Shown: positions 37,285 to 47,326, counted from the first letter of the stretch. The stretch: 64,000 nt of DNA from Stigmatella ashevillena (GCF_028368975.1 NZ_JAQNDM010000002.1:8240425-8304424), one strand, 5' to 3'. Program-made: numbers and translations. Notes: a model not told the origin generated them from the letters alone.

Positions 37285-39483
37285 CTATGTTGTCAGGAGC
37301 TTGTCCAGGGTGAGAGGCAGCGACCGGATGCGTTTGCCTGTGGCGTGGTAGACGGCGTTGGCAATAGCGGCAGCGGCGCCCGTGATGCCGATCTCGCCGA
37401 TGCCCTTGACACCGATGGGATTCACATACGGATCGTCTTCGGGAATGAACGCGATGTCGATGTCCGGCACGTCTGGGTTCACCGGTACGTGGTAGTCCGC
37501 AAGGTCATGCGTGATGAAGCGTCCGGTCCGTGTATCCACCACGGACTCCTCCATCAGCGCCATGCCGATGCCCATGATGATGCCGCCCATCATCTGGCTC
37601 CGGGCGGTCTTCTCGTTCAGGATCCTTCCGCCCCCGAACGCACCGGTCCAGCGGCTCACGCGAATCTCTCCCAGGTCGGGATCCACCCTCACCTCGGCGA
37701 ACTGCGCGCCGAATGAGTGCATCGAGTACTTGCCACTCTCCGGGCCGGGCCCCGAACTCGCCTGTGCCTCGAGAGACGGCAGCTTTTGGCGTTTCAGCAG
37801 GGCAGTGTAGCTGTCCCGCTTGCCACCCGCGACGAGTGCGCCGCCGTCCACCTGAACCTGCTTCGCATCCAGGCCGTGAAGCGGCGAGGCCGCATCGCCT
37901 ACTGCGAGCGCAATGGCTTTGTCACGCAACGCCAGCGAGACGGCCTTCACGGCGGAGCCGACGCTGGACGCTGTCCAGGAGCCTCCCGAGACAGGTGTCT
38001 CGGGCATCTGGGTGTCGCCGAGATCGAAGCGCACTTTCTCCGGTGCCAGTCCCAGCGCGTCCGCGGCGATCTGTGTCATCACCGTGTACGTGCCGGTGCC
38101 GAGGTCTTGCGAGCCGGAATCGACCTGCACAGTGCCATCGGGCAGAAGCGAGGCTTTCGCGGAGGCCTTCATCTGACGGGCCGGGTAGGTGGCGCTCGCC
38201 ATTCCCCAGCCAATCAGGGTGCGCCCGTCCTTCATCGAGCCTGGCGTGGGGTTGCGCTTCGCCCAGCCAAACTTCTCAGCGCCTACGCGATAGCACTCCT
38301 TGAGCGACTTGCTGCTCCAGGGGCGGCCCGACTCGGGATCCTGGTCCGCGTGGTTCTGGAGCCGCAGCGCCACCGGATCCAGGTTGAGCTTGTAGGCCAA
38401 CTCGTCCATCGCGGACTCGAGCGCGAAGGTGCCAGTGGATTCGCCTGGGGCCCGCGTGAACGTCGGTGTGCCCATCGTCAGGCGCACCAGCCGGTGGGAC
38501 GTGATGATCTGCTCGCTCGCATACAGCATGCGCGTCTGCATGCTGGAGGGCTCGGCGAACTCGTCGAATGTGGAAGTCGAACTTGTCGTCTCGTGGCGGA
38601 TGAGCAGCAGCTTGCCGTCCTTGCGGGCTCTGAGCTGCACGTGCTGCTCGGTCTCTGGCCGGTAACCCACCGGCCCGAACATCTGGTCACGCCGCAGCAC
38701 CAGCTTCACGGGCCGGGAGACAGCCTTCGCCGCCATGGCCGCGAGCGCTGTGTGGGCCCACACGGAGCCTTTGCCGCCGAAGCCACCGCCCACGAACTTG
38801 GTGATGACGCGCACGTTCTCCACGGGAATCCCGAGCAGCGCCGCGAGCCTTGAGCGTGTGCCGAAGACGCCCTGGGTGGCGTCGTACACCGTGAGGAGAT
38901 CGCCCTCCCAGAAGGCCGTCGTCGCGTGCGGCTCCATCGGGTTGTGGTGCTCGTACGGCGTCACATACGTGGCGTCGACCTCCGCCCCGGGTTTCTCGTC
39001 CGAGGCCTTGCCCTGCGCATGGTCTGCGGGCCTGCCCAGGATGGCTGTCGGCTTGTACGCTTGAGCCTTCTCGGCCTTGAAGTTGGCCTTGGGCTTGCTC
39101 GCCTTGTATTGCACCTTGACCAGGGCGGCGGCATGGGTGGCTCGCTCGAGCGTGTCGGCGACCACCACCGCCACGGGCTGGTGCTGGTAGTCCACCCGCT
39201 TCGTTTGCAGGACGTGCACCACACGGTCCACTGGGCTCTGCTTCTGGGTCGGGTCGCCGCCCAGCTTTGGAGGCTTCTCGGGCGAGAGCACCGCGAGCAC
39301 CCCCGGCGCCTTCTCTGCGGCCGCTGTGTCCATGCGAGAGATGGTGCCGTTGGCGATGGTGCTGGTGACGAGCACCGCGTGCGCCAGTTGCTCCTGGGGA
39401 AACTCGGCGGCGTACTTCGCCGCACCCGTTACCTTGAGCCGCCCATCCACCCGGTCCAGCGGTTTTCCCACTGACTTGTCCAT
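37285..39483 (-). CDS. paoC: Aldehyde dehydrogenase molybdopterin-binding subunit (PaoC/YagR type)
   Basis: 732 residues, the family's usual length. It is the Moco subunit of a xanthine-oxidase-family enzyme: VGKPLDRVDGRLKVTGAAKY at the start, GGGFGGKGSVWAHTALAAMA for cofactor binding, and the C-terminal KGIGEIGITGAAAAIANAV with the catalytic Glu of the GxGE motif. It works with the 39501 and 40500 subunits to oxidise aldehydes to acids. It lies 17 bases downstream of the FAD subunit gene. The physiological substrate is unknown; E. coli PaoABC detoxifies aromatic aldehydes in the periplasm. Confidence 0.9.
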   Translation of the reverse strand: MDKSVGKPLDRVDGRLKVTGAAKYAAEFPQEQLAHAVLVTSTIANGTISRMDTAAAEKAPGVLAVLSPEKPPKLGGDPTQKQSPVDRVVHVLQTKRVDYQHQPVAVVVADTLERATHAAALVKVQYKASKPKANFKAEKAQAYKPTAILGRPADHAQGKASDEKPGAEVDATYVTPYEHHNPMEPHATTAFWEGDLLTVYDATQGVFGTRSRLAALLGIPVENVRVITKFVGGGFGGKGSVWAHTALAAMAAKAVSRPVKLVLRRDQMFGPVGYRPETEQHVQLRARKDGKLLLIRHETTSSTSTFDEFAEPSSMQTRMLYASEQIITSHRLVRLTMGTPTFTRAPGESTGTFALESAMDELAYKLNLDPVALRLQNHADQDPESGRPWSSKSLKECYRVGAEKFGWAKRNPTPGSMKDGRTLIGWGMASATYPARQMKASAKASLLPDGTVQVDSGSQDLGTGTYTVMTQIAADALGLAPEKVRFDLGDTQMPETPVSGGSWTASSVGSAVKAVSLALRDKAIALAVGDAASPLHGLDAKQVQVDGGALVAGGKRDSYTALLKRQKLPSLEAQASSGPGPESGKYSMHSFGAQFAEVRVDPDLGEIRVSRWTGAFGGGRILNEKTARSQMMGGIIMGIGMALMEESVVDTRTGRFITHDLADYHVPVNPDVPDIDIAFIPEDDPYVNPIGVKGIGEIGITGAAAAIANAVYHATGKRIRSLPLTLDKLLTT

Positions 39484-39500
39484 GACGAGCTCCGCTCCGT

Positions 39501-40487
39501 TCAGGCGAGTCCAGCCGCCAGCGCCAGCACACGAACGAGCGTGCGCCGCGCGAGTTCAACCTTGAATGCGTTATGGGCTCGGGGCTTCGCGCCCTTCAGC
39601 GCCGCGGCTGCGGCGGCCTTGAAGTGCACCTCGTCCGCTGGCTGGCCGATGAGTGCTTTCTCGGCCTCGGCCGATCGCCAAGGCTTGGTGCCCACGCCGC
39701 CCAGCGCCACGCGCGCGTCCTTGATGGTCTTCCCATCCAACTCGATGGCGACCGCCGCCGAGGCCAGTGCGAAAGCGTATGAAGCCCTGTCCCGCACCTT
39801 CAGGTAGCGAGAGCGCGCCGCGAAGCGCGAGGCGGGCAGCGACACATGGGTGATGAGTTCGCCCGGCCTGAGCACCGTTTCCCGCTCAGGGGTTGAGCCA
39901 GGAAGCAGGTGGAAATCACCAAACGCCACCGTGCGCTCGCCCTGCGGACCCGACACGTGCACGGTCGCGTCCAAGGCGGCCAGGGCGACGCTCATGTCCG
40001 AGGGGTTCGCGGCGATGCACTGGGCACTGGTCCCCAGCACGGCATGCATGCGGTTGAAGCCTTCCATGGCCCCGCAGCCGGAGCCGGGCTCGCGCTTATT
40101 GCAGGGCTGCGAGATGTCCCGGAAGTATGCGCAGCGCGTGCGCTGGAGGATGTTGCCACCGACGGTGGCCATGTTGCGCAGCTGGGGAGACGCCCCCGCA
40201 AGCAAGGCCTCGGAGAGCACCGGGTAGCGCTCACGCACGAGCGGATGGTTGGCCAGATCGCTGTTGCGCACCAGCGCGCCAATGCGCAGCCCGCCCTCCA
40301 CCTCCTGGATCTCGGCGAGCGGCAGCCCGTTGATGTCCACGAGCAGGGCGGGGTTCTGGACATGGATCTTCATCAGATCCACGAGATTGGTGCCCCCTCC
40401 GATGGGGGCGGAGTCCAAGGGCCGCGCAGCCAGCGTCTGGAGCGCCCCCTTCACATCGTGTGCAGCGGTGTAGTCGATGGGCCGCAT
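39501..40487 (-). CDS. paoB: Aldehyde dehydrogenase FAD-binding subunit (PaoB/YagS type)
   Basis: 328 residues. The FAD-binding motif is APIGGGTNLVDLMK, followed by ATVGGNILQRTRC. A Cys-rich insert CAYFRDISQPCNKREPGSGC matches the extra [4Fe-4S]-binding loop that distinguishes PaoB/YagS-like subunits. It transfers electrons from the Fe-S subunit to its acceptor via FAD. Gaps of 12 and 17 bases to the flanking subunits indicate an operon. Confidence 0.9.
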   Translation of the reverse strand: MRPIDYTAAHDVKGALQTLAARPLDSAPIGGGTNLVDLMKIHVQNPALLVDINGLPLAEIQEVEGGLRIGALVRNSDLANHPLVRERYPVLSEALLAGASPQLRNMATVGGNILQRTRCAYFRDISQPCNKREPGSGCGAMEGFNRMHAVLGTSAQCIAANPSDMSVALAALDATVHVSGPQGERTVAFGDFHLLPGSTPERETVLRPGELITHVSLPASRFAARSRYLKVRDRASYAFALASAAVAIELDGKTIKDARVALGGVGTKPWRSAEAEKALIGQPADEVHFKAAAAAALKGAKPRAHNAFKVELARRTLVRVLALAAGLA

Positions 40488-40499
40488 GGATGTGCCTCC

Positions 40500-41168
40500 T
40501 CAGGCTTTCTTCCCGCGCCCGTCGCGAACGGCGGCCACGATGTGAGGGTAAGCGCCGCAGCGGCAGATGTTTCCGCACATGCCTTCGCGGATGTCCGCGT
40601 CGGTCTGCCCCCACGGCTCGCGGGAGAAGCCCACCGCGCTCATGATCTGGCCCGGCGTGCAGTAGCCGCACTGGAAGCCATCATGCGCGAGGAAGGATTG
40701 CTGCATGGGGTGGAGCGCATCGCCCTGGGCGAGCCCTTCGATGGTGGTGATCTGCTTGCCCTGCTGCATCACGGCGAGCGTGAGGCAGGAGTTCACACGG
40801 CGTCCTTCCACGAGCACGGTGCACGCGCCGCACTGGCCCAGGTCGCACCCCTTCTTGGAGCCGGTCAGCCCCAGGTTTTCGCGGAGCGCATCGAGCAGCG
40901 TGACGCGCGGCTCGACCTCCAGCGCATGCTCCTTGCCATTGATCTGGAGTCGGAGGGGTACCGGGGCCACGGGAGGCCCTTCGAGGCCTGGGGCCTTCGC
41001 ACTTCCCTTCGCGTTGGCAGGAAGGGAGAGGAGGCCCGTGGCGAGCAGTGCGCCGCCCACCACCGCGGTGCCGACGAACTCGCGCCGGGTTGTCTTTCCG
41101 TCGTCGAGAGCGCTGAGGGCCTCTCGCTCCGCGCCGTCGCCGTGGGGAGGCTGCTTCGGGTCAGACAT
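40500..41168 (-). CDS. paoA: Aldehyde dehydrogenase [2Fe-2S] subunit, Tat-exported (PaoA/YagT type)
   Basis: 222 residues from the ATG at 41168. The N-terminus has a twin-arginine signal (KTTRREFVGTAVVGGALLAT), so the complex should be periplasmic as PaoABC is. The plant-type cluster is CDLGQCGACTVLVEG with a later Cys. The second cluster, typical of xanthine-oxidase-family subunits, is CGYCTPGQIMSAVG...CGNICRCGAY. First gene of the operon. Confidence 0.9.
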   Translation of the reverse strand: MSDPKQPPHGDGAEREALSALDDGKTTRREFVGTAVVGGALLATGLLSLPANAKGSAKAPGLEGPPVAPVPLRLQINGKEHALEVEPRVTLLDALRENLGLTGSKKGCDLGQCGACTVLVEGRRVNSCLTLAVMQQGKQITTIEGLAQGDALHPMQQSFLAHDGFQCGYCTPGQIMSAVGFSREPWGQTDADIREGMCGNICRCGAYPHIVAAVRDGRGKKA

Positions 41169-41331
41169 GCAGGCAAACCCTCCAGGGCGGCTGTCCTCCA
41201 CGCCCTTGAGGGGGGAACGTGCCATGGCCAGGCATCCGCCGTGGCGGGTTTACGCCCTCAGCATCATGAGCGTGTCAGGTTCGGCACAGTCGGCGATGAG
41301 GACGAGGCTCCACCTGGGTTTGGGAAGTGCC

Positions 41332-42342
41332 TTATGCGGCAATGGCTTCGGTAATGCTGAGCGCTGCCGGGGTGGGGATGATTCGCGACAGCCGAAGTCC
41401 CGCCTGGGCGAAGAGCTTCCGAAACTCCTCTTCTGTACGCTCGCGGCCTGGCAGCGCGACCAGCATCATGACATCCAGCACCTTCCCCCCATGCGGCGCA
41501 TTGCCCGGGGGGATGACGGTGTCGATGACAAGGACTCGCCCTCCCTCGCTCATGGCGTTCCGGCAGTTTCGCAGGATGTTGACGCAGACCTCGTCGCTCC
41601 AGTCGTGGAGGATGCGCTTCAAGACATACACGTCCGCGCCCACCGGGACGGTCTGGAAGAAGTCTCCCACGGCGTGCTCGCAGCGGTCCGCGAGCCCGGC
41701 GCTGGCGATTCGGGAACCCTCCAGGACATGGGCATGGTCGAACAGCACGCCTCGGAGTGTGGGGGAGGCTCGAAGCACCTCGATGAGGAAACCCCCATAC
41801 CCACCGCCGACATCCACCACGCGCTGGAAGGGGCTGAAGTCGTAGCTGCGCGCGATGGGACCGTTCTCCAAATCGGAGAGGCTGGACATCCCTCGGTGGA
41901 AGGTGGTCCCCGCCGCAGTGTGGCTCGCGAGATAGTCGAAGAACGGCTTGCCGAAGATGCGGTCGAAGGGAGTTTGTCCTGTGCGCACCGTCTCTGCCAT
42001 TTCCCCGGTAGGGGCCCAGAAGATCTTCTGGGTGAGCATCAGCACCGCATCGCGCAGCGAGCCCTGGACCTGCGAGCGCAGGAGGTCCGCGGCCGGAGTG
42101 AGACCGAAGCGCCCTTCGGTGTCTTCGGTGAACACACCGACGCTCGCCAGCAGGCGCAGCACCCGGAAGAGGGAAGAGGCGTCGGCACCCAGCGCCTTGG
42201 CGAGATCAGCGGGACTCTTGGGCCCCTGCGCCAGGTGATCCGCGACGCCGAGCTCGGTTGCCGCGGCGAGTGCGCCGGAGAGGATGTACCCAAAGCCAAG
42301 ATCGACAATGAGTTGAGCCGGATGGGGGGGAGACGGATTCAT
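41332..42342 (-). CDS. SAM-dependent O-methyltransferase (small-molecule, family 2)
   Basis: 336 residues from the ATG at 42342, chosen for GAGGA seven bases upstream; ATG 42372 would add ten residues. An N-terminal winged-helix dimerisation domain (LADLAKALGADASSLFRVLR-like) precedes the methyltransferase core: SAM motif VVDVGGGYGGFLIEVL, VGDFFQTVPVGADVYVLKRI and the catalytic-His motif RILHDWSDEV. These are the features of plant-type/polyketide O-methyltransferases acting on phenolic hydroxyls. No biosynthetic cluster surrounds it, so the substrate is open. Confidence 0.88.
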   Translation of the reverse strand: MNPSPPHPAQLIVDLGFGYILSGALAAATELGVADHLAQGPKSPADLAKALGADASSLFRVLRLLASVGVFTEDTEGRFGLTPAADLLRSQVQGSLRDAVLMLTQKIFWAPTGEMAETVRTGQTPFDRIFGKPFFDYLASHTAAGTTFHRGMSSLSDLENGPIARSYDFSPFQRVVDVGGGYGGFLIEVLRASPTLRGVLFDHAHVLEGSRIASAGLADRCEHAVGDFFQTVPVGADVYVLKRILHDWSDEVCVNILRNCRNAMSEGGRVLVIDTVIPPGNAPHGGKVLDVMMLVALPGRERTEEEFRKLFAQAGLRLSRIIPTPAALSITEAIAA

Positions 42343-42503
42343 GCGCACGTCCTCGGAGAACGGGATGGACATCCATAACCCTCTGAAACGAGGGGGTAAT
42401 CTATTGAAACACCTCAGATGGGAAGATTCATAGGTCTTCAGCCGATGACTCCCGTGAGCCCTGTTGGGGGGCTTACCTTTGTGGTCATCACCAGGAGCCT
42501 CAC

Positions 42504-42885
42504 ATGTCTTCCCGCATCTCCTCGAAGCCCGCCTCTTTCTCTCAGGCACCGTCGTCCTCGAGCACCGCGCGGTCCATGGCCAGTAGAAGAGTCCTCGTTG
42601 CCGAGTGAGCTGTTCGAGAAGCTCGCTGCAGGTGACACCACCGCGGCCAAGGAGTCCCTGGCCAAAGTGCTTGAGGCGCTGGGTCTCGATGGCACTGCCG
42701 CTGCCAACGACAATGCCAGCGGCGTGGAAGAGGGCGTCTCCGAGGAGGGCCTCGACGCGCTCATCAAACTCCTTTCGGAACTGGTGACCCAGAACCCGGA
42801 GCTGACGAAGCAACTCGTGCAGGACTCTGAACTCATGAAGCAGTTCGCGCAGAGTCCTTCGGAAGTGGTGAACGCCCTTCTCTGA
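42504..42885 (+). pseudogene. Small acidic helical protein gene, apparently frameshifted
   Basis: AGGAG six bases before the ATG at 42504 opens a frame with a Ser/Pro-rich start (MSSRISSKPASFSQAPSSSS) that stops after 34 codons. In the +1 frame, overlapping this stop, a coherent acidic helical sequence runs to 42885 (SLPSELFEKLAAGDTTAAKE, ALIKLLSELVTQNPELTKQL, EVVNALL). One extra or missing base near 42560-42600 would join them, so this is either a recent frameshift, a sequencing error, or a protein restarted at TTG 42599. Function unknown. Confidence 0.5.
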
Positions 42886-42995
42886 CGCATGTTGCAGAAT
42901 CACGTTCCCTGGGAGGGCACCCCGCCAGGGCGCTGCCGGGACATGGCACTCTTACACGTGGTAGGGTCGGATCTTCCACGGCCTCTTCGTCCTCC

Positions 42996-44846
42996 ATGCG
43001 CCCTGACCTGACACTCCCAAGCTTCTTCCGCATCTACGCGCTGCCTGCCCTCTGGTTGTTCGCGCTCCCGCTCTTCGGCCTGTGGTTTACCGGCCACGCC
43101 ACGGCCCGCTTTGACCGGGACATCCTCGACTCCATCGAGCGCCAGATTGCTCAGGATGCCGACTTGGAAGAAGGGCGGCGGCAAGAGCTGCTGGAGTTCT
43201 TCCGCGCGACCCCCGCGTCGGTGGCGTGTCTCACCCCGGGGGAGGCGCTGTCGGAGTTCCGCGCCAACCTGGGCGAGGCGTGCTCGGACGTGCAGCAGTA
43301 CCAGTGGATGCGCCGCCTGGCACTCGCCTCGGTGGTGCTGGGGCTCGTCTCCGCGGTGGCCGCCTTGCTGTGTGCCCTGATGGCGTTTGTCTCGCGGCCC
43401 TTCCAGTACGGCAGCTTCGCCGTGGGCTGGAACATGCTGCGGATCACCGGAGCGTTGCAAACGCTCGCACAGGGAGGCCTGGCCGTCTGGTTGTCGTACT
43501 GGATCACTGCGGTGTGGTTCGAGCGCTACTACCCGAAGCTCATCGGGATGGTCGGCATCCTGGCGGCCATCGCCCTCTTCCATGTGGTGACCGCCATCTT
43601 CCGCCGCCCCTCCATGGACTTCGAGGTGGAGGCGGAGAGATTGGAGGAGGCGCATGCTCCGGAACTCTGGGCCCACGTCCGGCGGCTGTGCACGTCGCTC
43701 CAGGCCCCGCCACCGGACCACATCCTCGTCGGAATCGACGCCAACTTCTTCGTCACCGAAAGCGACGTGCACGTTGGAGGGCAGAAGCTCACGGGGCGGA
43801 CGCTCTATGTCAGCCTGCCCCTGCTGCGCTTGCTCAAGCGGTCCGAGGCGGAGGCCGTGCTCGCGCACGAAATGGGACACCTGCTCGGAGGGGATACGGG
43901 CCATGGCAAGCGGCTGGCGCCCATGCTCGCGCAATTTGGCCAGTACCTTCACGCGCTCCGCGAGGGCGGACTCACGCTGCCCATCTTCCACTTCATGAAG
44001 GCCTACCGGGGGCTGTTCGAGCTGTCTCTGGGGCGCAGCCGACGGGCAAGCGAGCTCGCCGCGGACCGGCTGGCCGCGAGCGTCACGTCCGGGCAGGACA
44101 TCGCCCACTCGCTCGTGAAGGTGGGGGCGTACTCGAGCTTCCGGGACCATACGGAGGCCGGTCTGTTCGCCCGCAGCGAGCAGCATCAGACCGTGGCCAT
44201 CGCGCAGCGGGTTGCGCTCGGCTTTACCGAGTACGCGCTGTCCGAAGCGGTGCACAACGACTTGCACGGCGTGGTGACGCCGCACCCGTTCGACTCTCAC
44301 CCGCCGCTCTCGGCGCGCCTGGAGAACGTGGGACAGACCCTCTCGCCTGCCGATGTCGCGAAGGTGCTGCTGGAGCCCACGTCCTCCTCCTGGGCGAGCG
44401 CCATCTTGGAGGCGGATACCACCGAGGCACGCCTGTGGGCGGTGTACGAAGCACGTTTCTCGGAGGCGCATGACCTGTCACTTGCCTACCGCTACGAGCC
44501 ATCCACCGATTCGGAGCGGCAGCATGTGGAGAAGCACTTCCCGCCCCTGACGTTTGACGGCAAGGCGGCGGGGCTGGAGGTCCGCCTGGATTTCGCGCAG
44601 GTGAGCTGCACGGAGTGGGACGCGCCTGTTCGCCTCGATCAGGTGAAGACCGCCAGCACCGCGGGGAGGATGTTCAAGAAGTACCTGGACCTGCAGCTCA
44701 AGGGGAGCGGCTTGTTCTCGGGCAAGCGCTCCATCTGCCTGAGCAAGCTCCAGGATGGGGAGGGGCTTCTCAGGGCCTTTGGGCACTACCTCGGACGCCA
44801 CAGGGCCATGGAGGAGCACCGCACGCGCTCGCAACAGGCGGCCTGA
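42996..44846 (+). CDS. Membrane M48-family zinc metallopeptidase
   Basis: 616 residues. The N-terminal part has three to four transmembrane helices (LPALWLFALPLFGLWF, LALASVVLGLVSAVAALLCA and others). The zinc motif HEMGH is at residues 291-295, with the third ligand expected in SELAADRLAAS some 60 residues later. M48 enzymes (HtpX/Ste24 type) clip membrane or misfolded proteins. The C-terminal ~180 residues extend beyond the protease domain and have no family I recognise. It is convergent with the SPFH gene, 30 bases apart; SPFH proteins commonly scaffold membrane proteases, which makes a link conceivable. Confidence 0.87.
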   Translation: MRPDLTLPSFFRIYALPALWLFALPLFGLWFTGHATARFDRDILDSIERQIAQDADLEEGRRQELLEFFRATPASVACLTPGEALSEFRANLGEACSDVQQYQWMRRLALASVVLGLVSAVAALLCALMAFVSRPFQYGSFAVGWNMLRITGALQTLAQGGLAVWLSYWITAVWFERYYPKLIGMVGILAAIALFHVVTAIFRRPSMDFEVEAERLEEAHAPELWAHVRRLCTSLQAPPPDHILVGIDANFFVTESDVHVGGQKLTGRTLYVSLPLLRLLKRSEAEAVLAHEMGHLLGGDTGHGKRLAPMLAQFGQYLHALREGGLTLPIFHFMKAYRGLFELSLGRSRRASELAADRLAASVTSGQDIAHSLVKVGAYSSFRDHTEAGLFARSEQHQTVAIAQRVALGFTEYALSEAVHNDLHGVVTPHPFDSHPPLSARLENVGQTLSPADVAKVLLEPTSSSWASAILEADTTEARLWAVYEARFSEAHDLSLAYRYEPSTDSERQHVEKHFPPLTFDGKAAGLEVRLDFAQVSCTEWDAPVRLDQVKTASTAGRMFKKYLDLQLKGSGLFSGKRSICLSKLQDGEGLLRAFGHYLGRHRAMEEHRTRSQQAA

Positions 44847-44876
44847 GGCGCTGGAGGGAGGCTCGCTGCTGGGGGC

Positions 44877-46298
44877 TCAGGGAGCGGGAGGGCCCTGAAC
44901 GAGTTCCGTCTTCTTTGGAGGAACCCCTGACTCGGGGTTCAGCGCCTTCACGAGTGTCATCATCTGTGCCACCAAGGTGGCCAGCGCCTGGCCCTCTTGC
45001 GGACCGGCCCCCATGCCGATGGAGACCGAGCGCAACTCTTGGGGCTGGGGCAGCTTCTCCGCAATGGTGGGCAGTAGCTCCACCAGCTTGGCCTGGAGGT
45101 TGGCGGGGCTGAGCCCATTGAGGACACGTTGGCGGGCCTCGAGCAGCTCCAACTCGACGCGGGCCTGCCGGTTGGAGGCATCGTGCTCGACATCCAGCAC
45201 GGCGATGCCCGCGAGGGCCTCGCGCTGGCGCTGGGCCGCCTCGAGCTCGTGCTTGCGCCGTGCCAGTTCCGTTTCCACCTCCAGCCGGGCCTTCTCCAAT
45301 TCGACATACTGAAGGGTGGACTGTTGCCGCACCGCGGCCAGATTGAGCGCATCCTCCTCCTCGCGCTGCTGACGGCGCAGCCGCTCGGCCTGCTCGCGGT
45401 CATAGGCCTCGGCCTCTTTGCGCGAGCGAAGCAGGGCCAGCGCCCCCTCGGTCTCCAGGCGGGACCGTTCTCGCTCCTGGCTCACTTCCAGCTCGCGGCG
45501 GGAGAGTGCCTCCTCGGTCTCCAGCCCGGCCAGGCGCGCCACGCGCTCGCGTTCGGCCCGGAAGGGCTTTTGCAGGCTCTCCCAGAGCCGCGCCGAGCTG
45601 ACCACTGCCTCTTTGATCTGCACGGTGACGATGCGCAAGCCCAGGCCCTTGTCACTGTCCCCGGCGCCCTCGGCCAACTGGCGCAAGCGGGCGGTGAGTT
45701 CCTCCATGATGGGTTGCTTGTCCGAGAGCACCGCATCGATGCTCATGGTGGCCACCTTGTCCTTGATGGCGGCCTCGGCCTGCTCGCGCAACTGCAAGTT
45801 CACCACGCGCATGGGATCCTCGGCGTCGGTGAAGTCCAGCTTTTTGTAGGCGGTGGAGAAGTCCTCGATGATCCACTGCACGTAGCCCTGGACGAGCAGG
45901 CCCTGCAGCTCGCGGCAGATGCAGTGCGCGTTGATGAGGATGGTCTGCATCGCACCGGGGACGACGAGAAACGAGTCCGTCGCAGGGTTGAAGGGGAAGG
46001 AGACGCCAAGGCCCATGTGCAGCGGCTTGTCATGGCCGCGGCGGGTGTGGACCACGTAGGCGTTGGGCGGGACGACGACGGTGCGCCAGCGCCAGAAGCC
46101 GGTGATGCGCACGTCCACGGCGTTGCTTCCGGGCATGTCAGGAGGCCTCTGACCGCCGCCCCGGGCCCCGCGCCGCACCGCCACTTGCTGGGGCATGGCA
46201 GCCATGTTCGACGCCATCTTCCGTGCCTTGAGGTCCACCTCGACGCGCTGTTGCTGCTCCTGGACTTGATCCAGGTACTCATTTCGCATGGAGTTCAT
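44877..46298 (-). CDS. SPFH/band-7 domain protein with long coiled coil
   Basis: 473 residues from the ATG at 46298 (ATG 46289 is an alternative). There is no N-terminal membrane helix. An SPFH-type core starts near VVVPPNAYVVHTRRGHDKPL and contains SIDAVLSDKQPIMEEL. It is followed by about 150 residues of charged coiled coil rich in Glu, Arg and Ala (RKEAEAYDREQAERLRRQQR). Proteins of this family (flotillin/prohibitin-like) assemble into rings on membranes. The partner or cargo is unknown. A second SPFH gene begins at 63247. Confidence 0.78.
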   Translation of the reverse strand: MNSMRNEYLDQVQEQQQRVEVDLKARKMASNMAAMPQQVAVRRGARGGGQRPPDMPGSNAVDVRITGFWRWRTVVVPPNAYVVHTRRGHDKPLHMGLGVSFPFNPATDSFLVVPGAMQTILINAHCICRELQGLLVQGYVQWIIEDFSTAYKKLDFTDAEDPMRVVNLQLREQAEAAIKDKVATMSIDAVLSDKQPIMEELTARLRQLAEGAGDSDKGLGLRIVTVQIKEAVVSSARLWESLQKPFRAERERVARLAGLETEEALSRRELEVSQERERSRLETEGALALLRSRKEAEAYDREQAERLRRQQREEEDALNLAAVRQQSTLQYVELEKARLEVETELARRKHELEAAQRQREALAGIAVLDVEHDASNRQARVELELLEARQRVLNGLSPANLQAKLVELLPTIAEKLPQPQELRSVSIGMGAGPQEGQALATLVAQMMTLVKALNPESGVPPKKTELVQGPPAP

Positions 46299-46387
46299 CT
46301 TAACCAGAAGGGCGACAGAGGTGGAGCGACTGCCCGACGGTACCACACGCAGGAGGGCGCGTGTGGCCCGTCGCCCCGTCCTGCAGG

Positions 46388-47248
46388 TCAGCCGTTCTTG
46401 ATGAAGCTGGTGATCAAGTCGGCGCAGATCTGCGGCGCTTCGTGCTGCGGGCCGTGGCCCATCTGAGGCAACACCAGCAGGTGCACCGACTTCGTCTCTG
46501 GCACCACGTCGAACCAGTTCTCGACCGGGAAGACGATCTCGTGGTCTCCGGAAATGACCAGGGCAGGGATGTGGGTCGTCTTGAGGAAGTCGCGATAACC
46601 GTTGTCATCGACAAAGATATCCTCGCCCTTGGACTCATCCAGCAGCTTCAAGACGGTATCGATCGGAATCGCCGGACTGACATCGGTGGTGCGCGCCGCG
46701 ATCCGGTTGTGAGAAGCCACTGCGGCGGCGCGGGATTTCTGCGACTCCGGATGAAAGAACAGCACGGTCTCATCGTCCAGATCGTTCACGGGTTTCAGGG
46801 CGCGCTCGTAGAACACGGGCTTGGGTCCCACGCGCACTTTGCCTGGAGGGGTCGTGCCGATCAGGATGTTCTTGAGAATGCGCTCGGGATGCAGGCGCGC
46901 CACCACCTGGGCCGCGATACCGCCCAGCGACCAGCCTCCGATGATGAATTGCTCAAGGCCGAGCGCGTCGGCCAGATCGACGGCGTCCTGCGCCATGTTC
47001 ACGCGCAAGTAGCTGGGCTTGCCGGTCGACTGGCCAAGGCCGGAATAGTCGAAGGTGATGACGCGGTGGTTGACTGCCAGCGCATCAAGGAAGGCGGGAT
47101 CCCATGAGTCGAGAACACCGCGGAACCGCAGGCAGAGAATGATCGGCAGCCCCTGGCCGATGTCGCGATAGGCAATGCGGCGGCCTTTCACCTCTGCAAA
47201 ACGGGTATGCGTATTGACGGCGGTATGACGGGTGGCAGGCGTGTCCAT
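46388..47248 (-). CDS. Alpha/beta hydrolase (FixJ-cluster hydrolase 1)
   Basis: 286 residues from the ATG at 47248. The nucleophile elbow is GGWSLGG, the acid SGDHEIVF and the closing His in PQMGHGPQHE. HGFRG-type oxyanion residues appear as CLRFRGVLDSW, an unusual version lacking His-Gly. It is divergent from the haloperoxidase-like gene at 47433, and the 185-base gap contains the palindromic operator. Substrate unknown. Confidence 0.85.
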   Translation of the reverse strand: MDTPATRHTAVNTHTRFAEVKGRRIAYRDIGQGLPIILCLRFRGVLDSWDPAFLDALAVNHRVITFDYSGLGQSTGKPSYLRVNMAQDAVDLADALGLEQFIIGGWSLGGIAAQVVARLHPERILKNILIGTTPPGKVRVGPKPVFYERALKPVNDLDDETVLFFHPESQKSRAAAVASHNRIAARTTDVSPAIPIDTVLKLLDESKGEDIFVDDNGYRDFLKTTHIPALVISGDHEIVFPVENWFDVVPETKSVHLLVLPQMGHGPQHEAPQICADLITSFIKNG

Positions 47249-47326
47249 GGTCAGCTTCCTTTGCAAGTTCAAAAGCGATGATGCTGGCTGGACCTGGCGC
47301 TGTCTTTTGTACGGTTGGCCAGTCGA

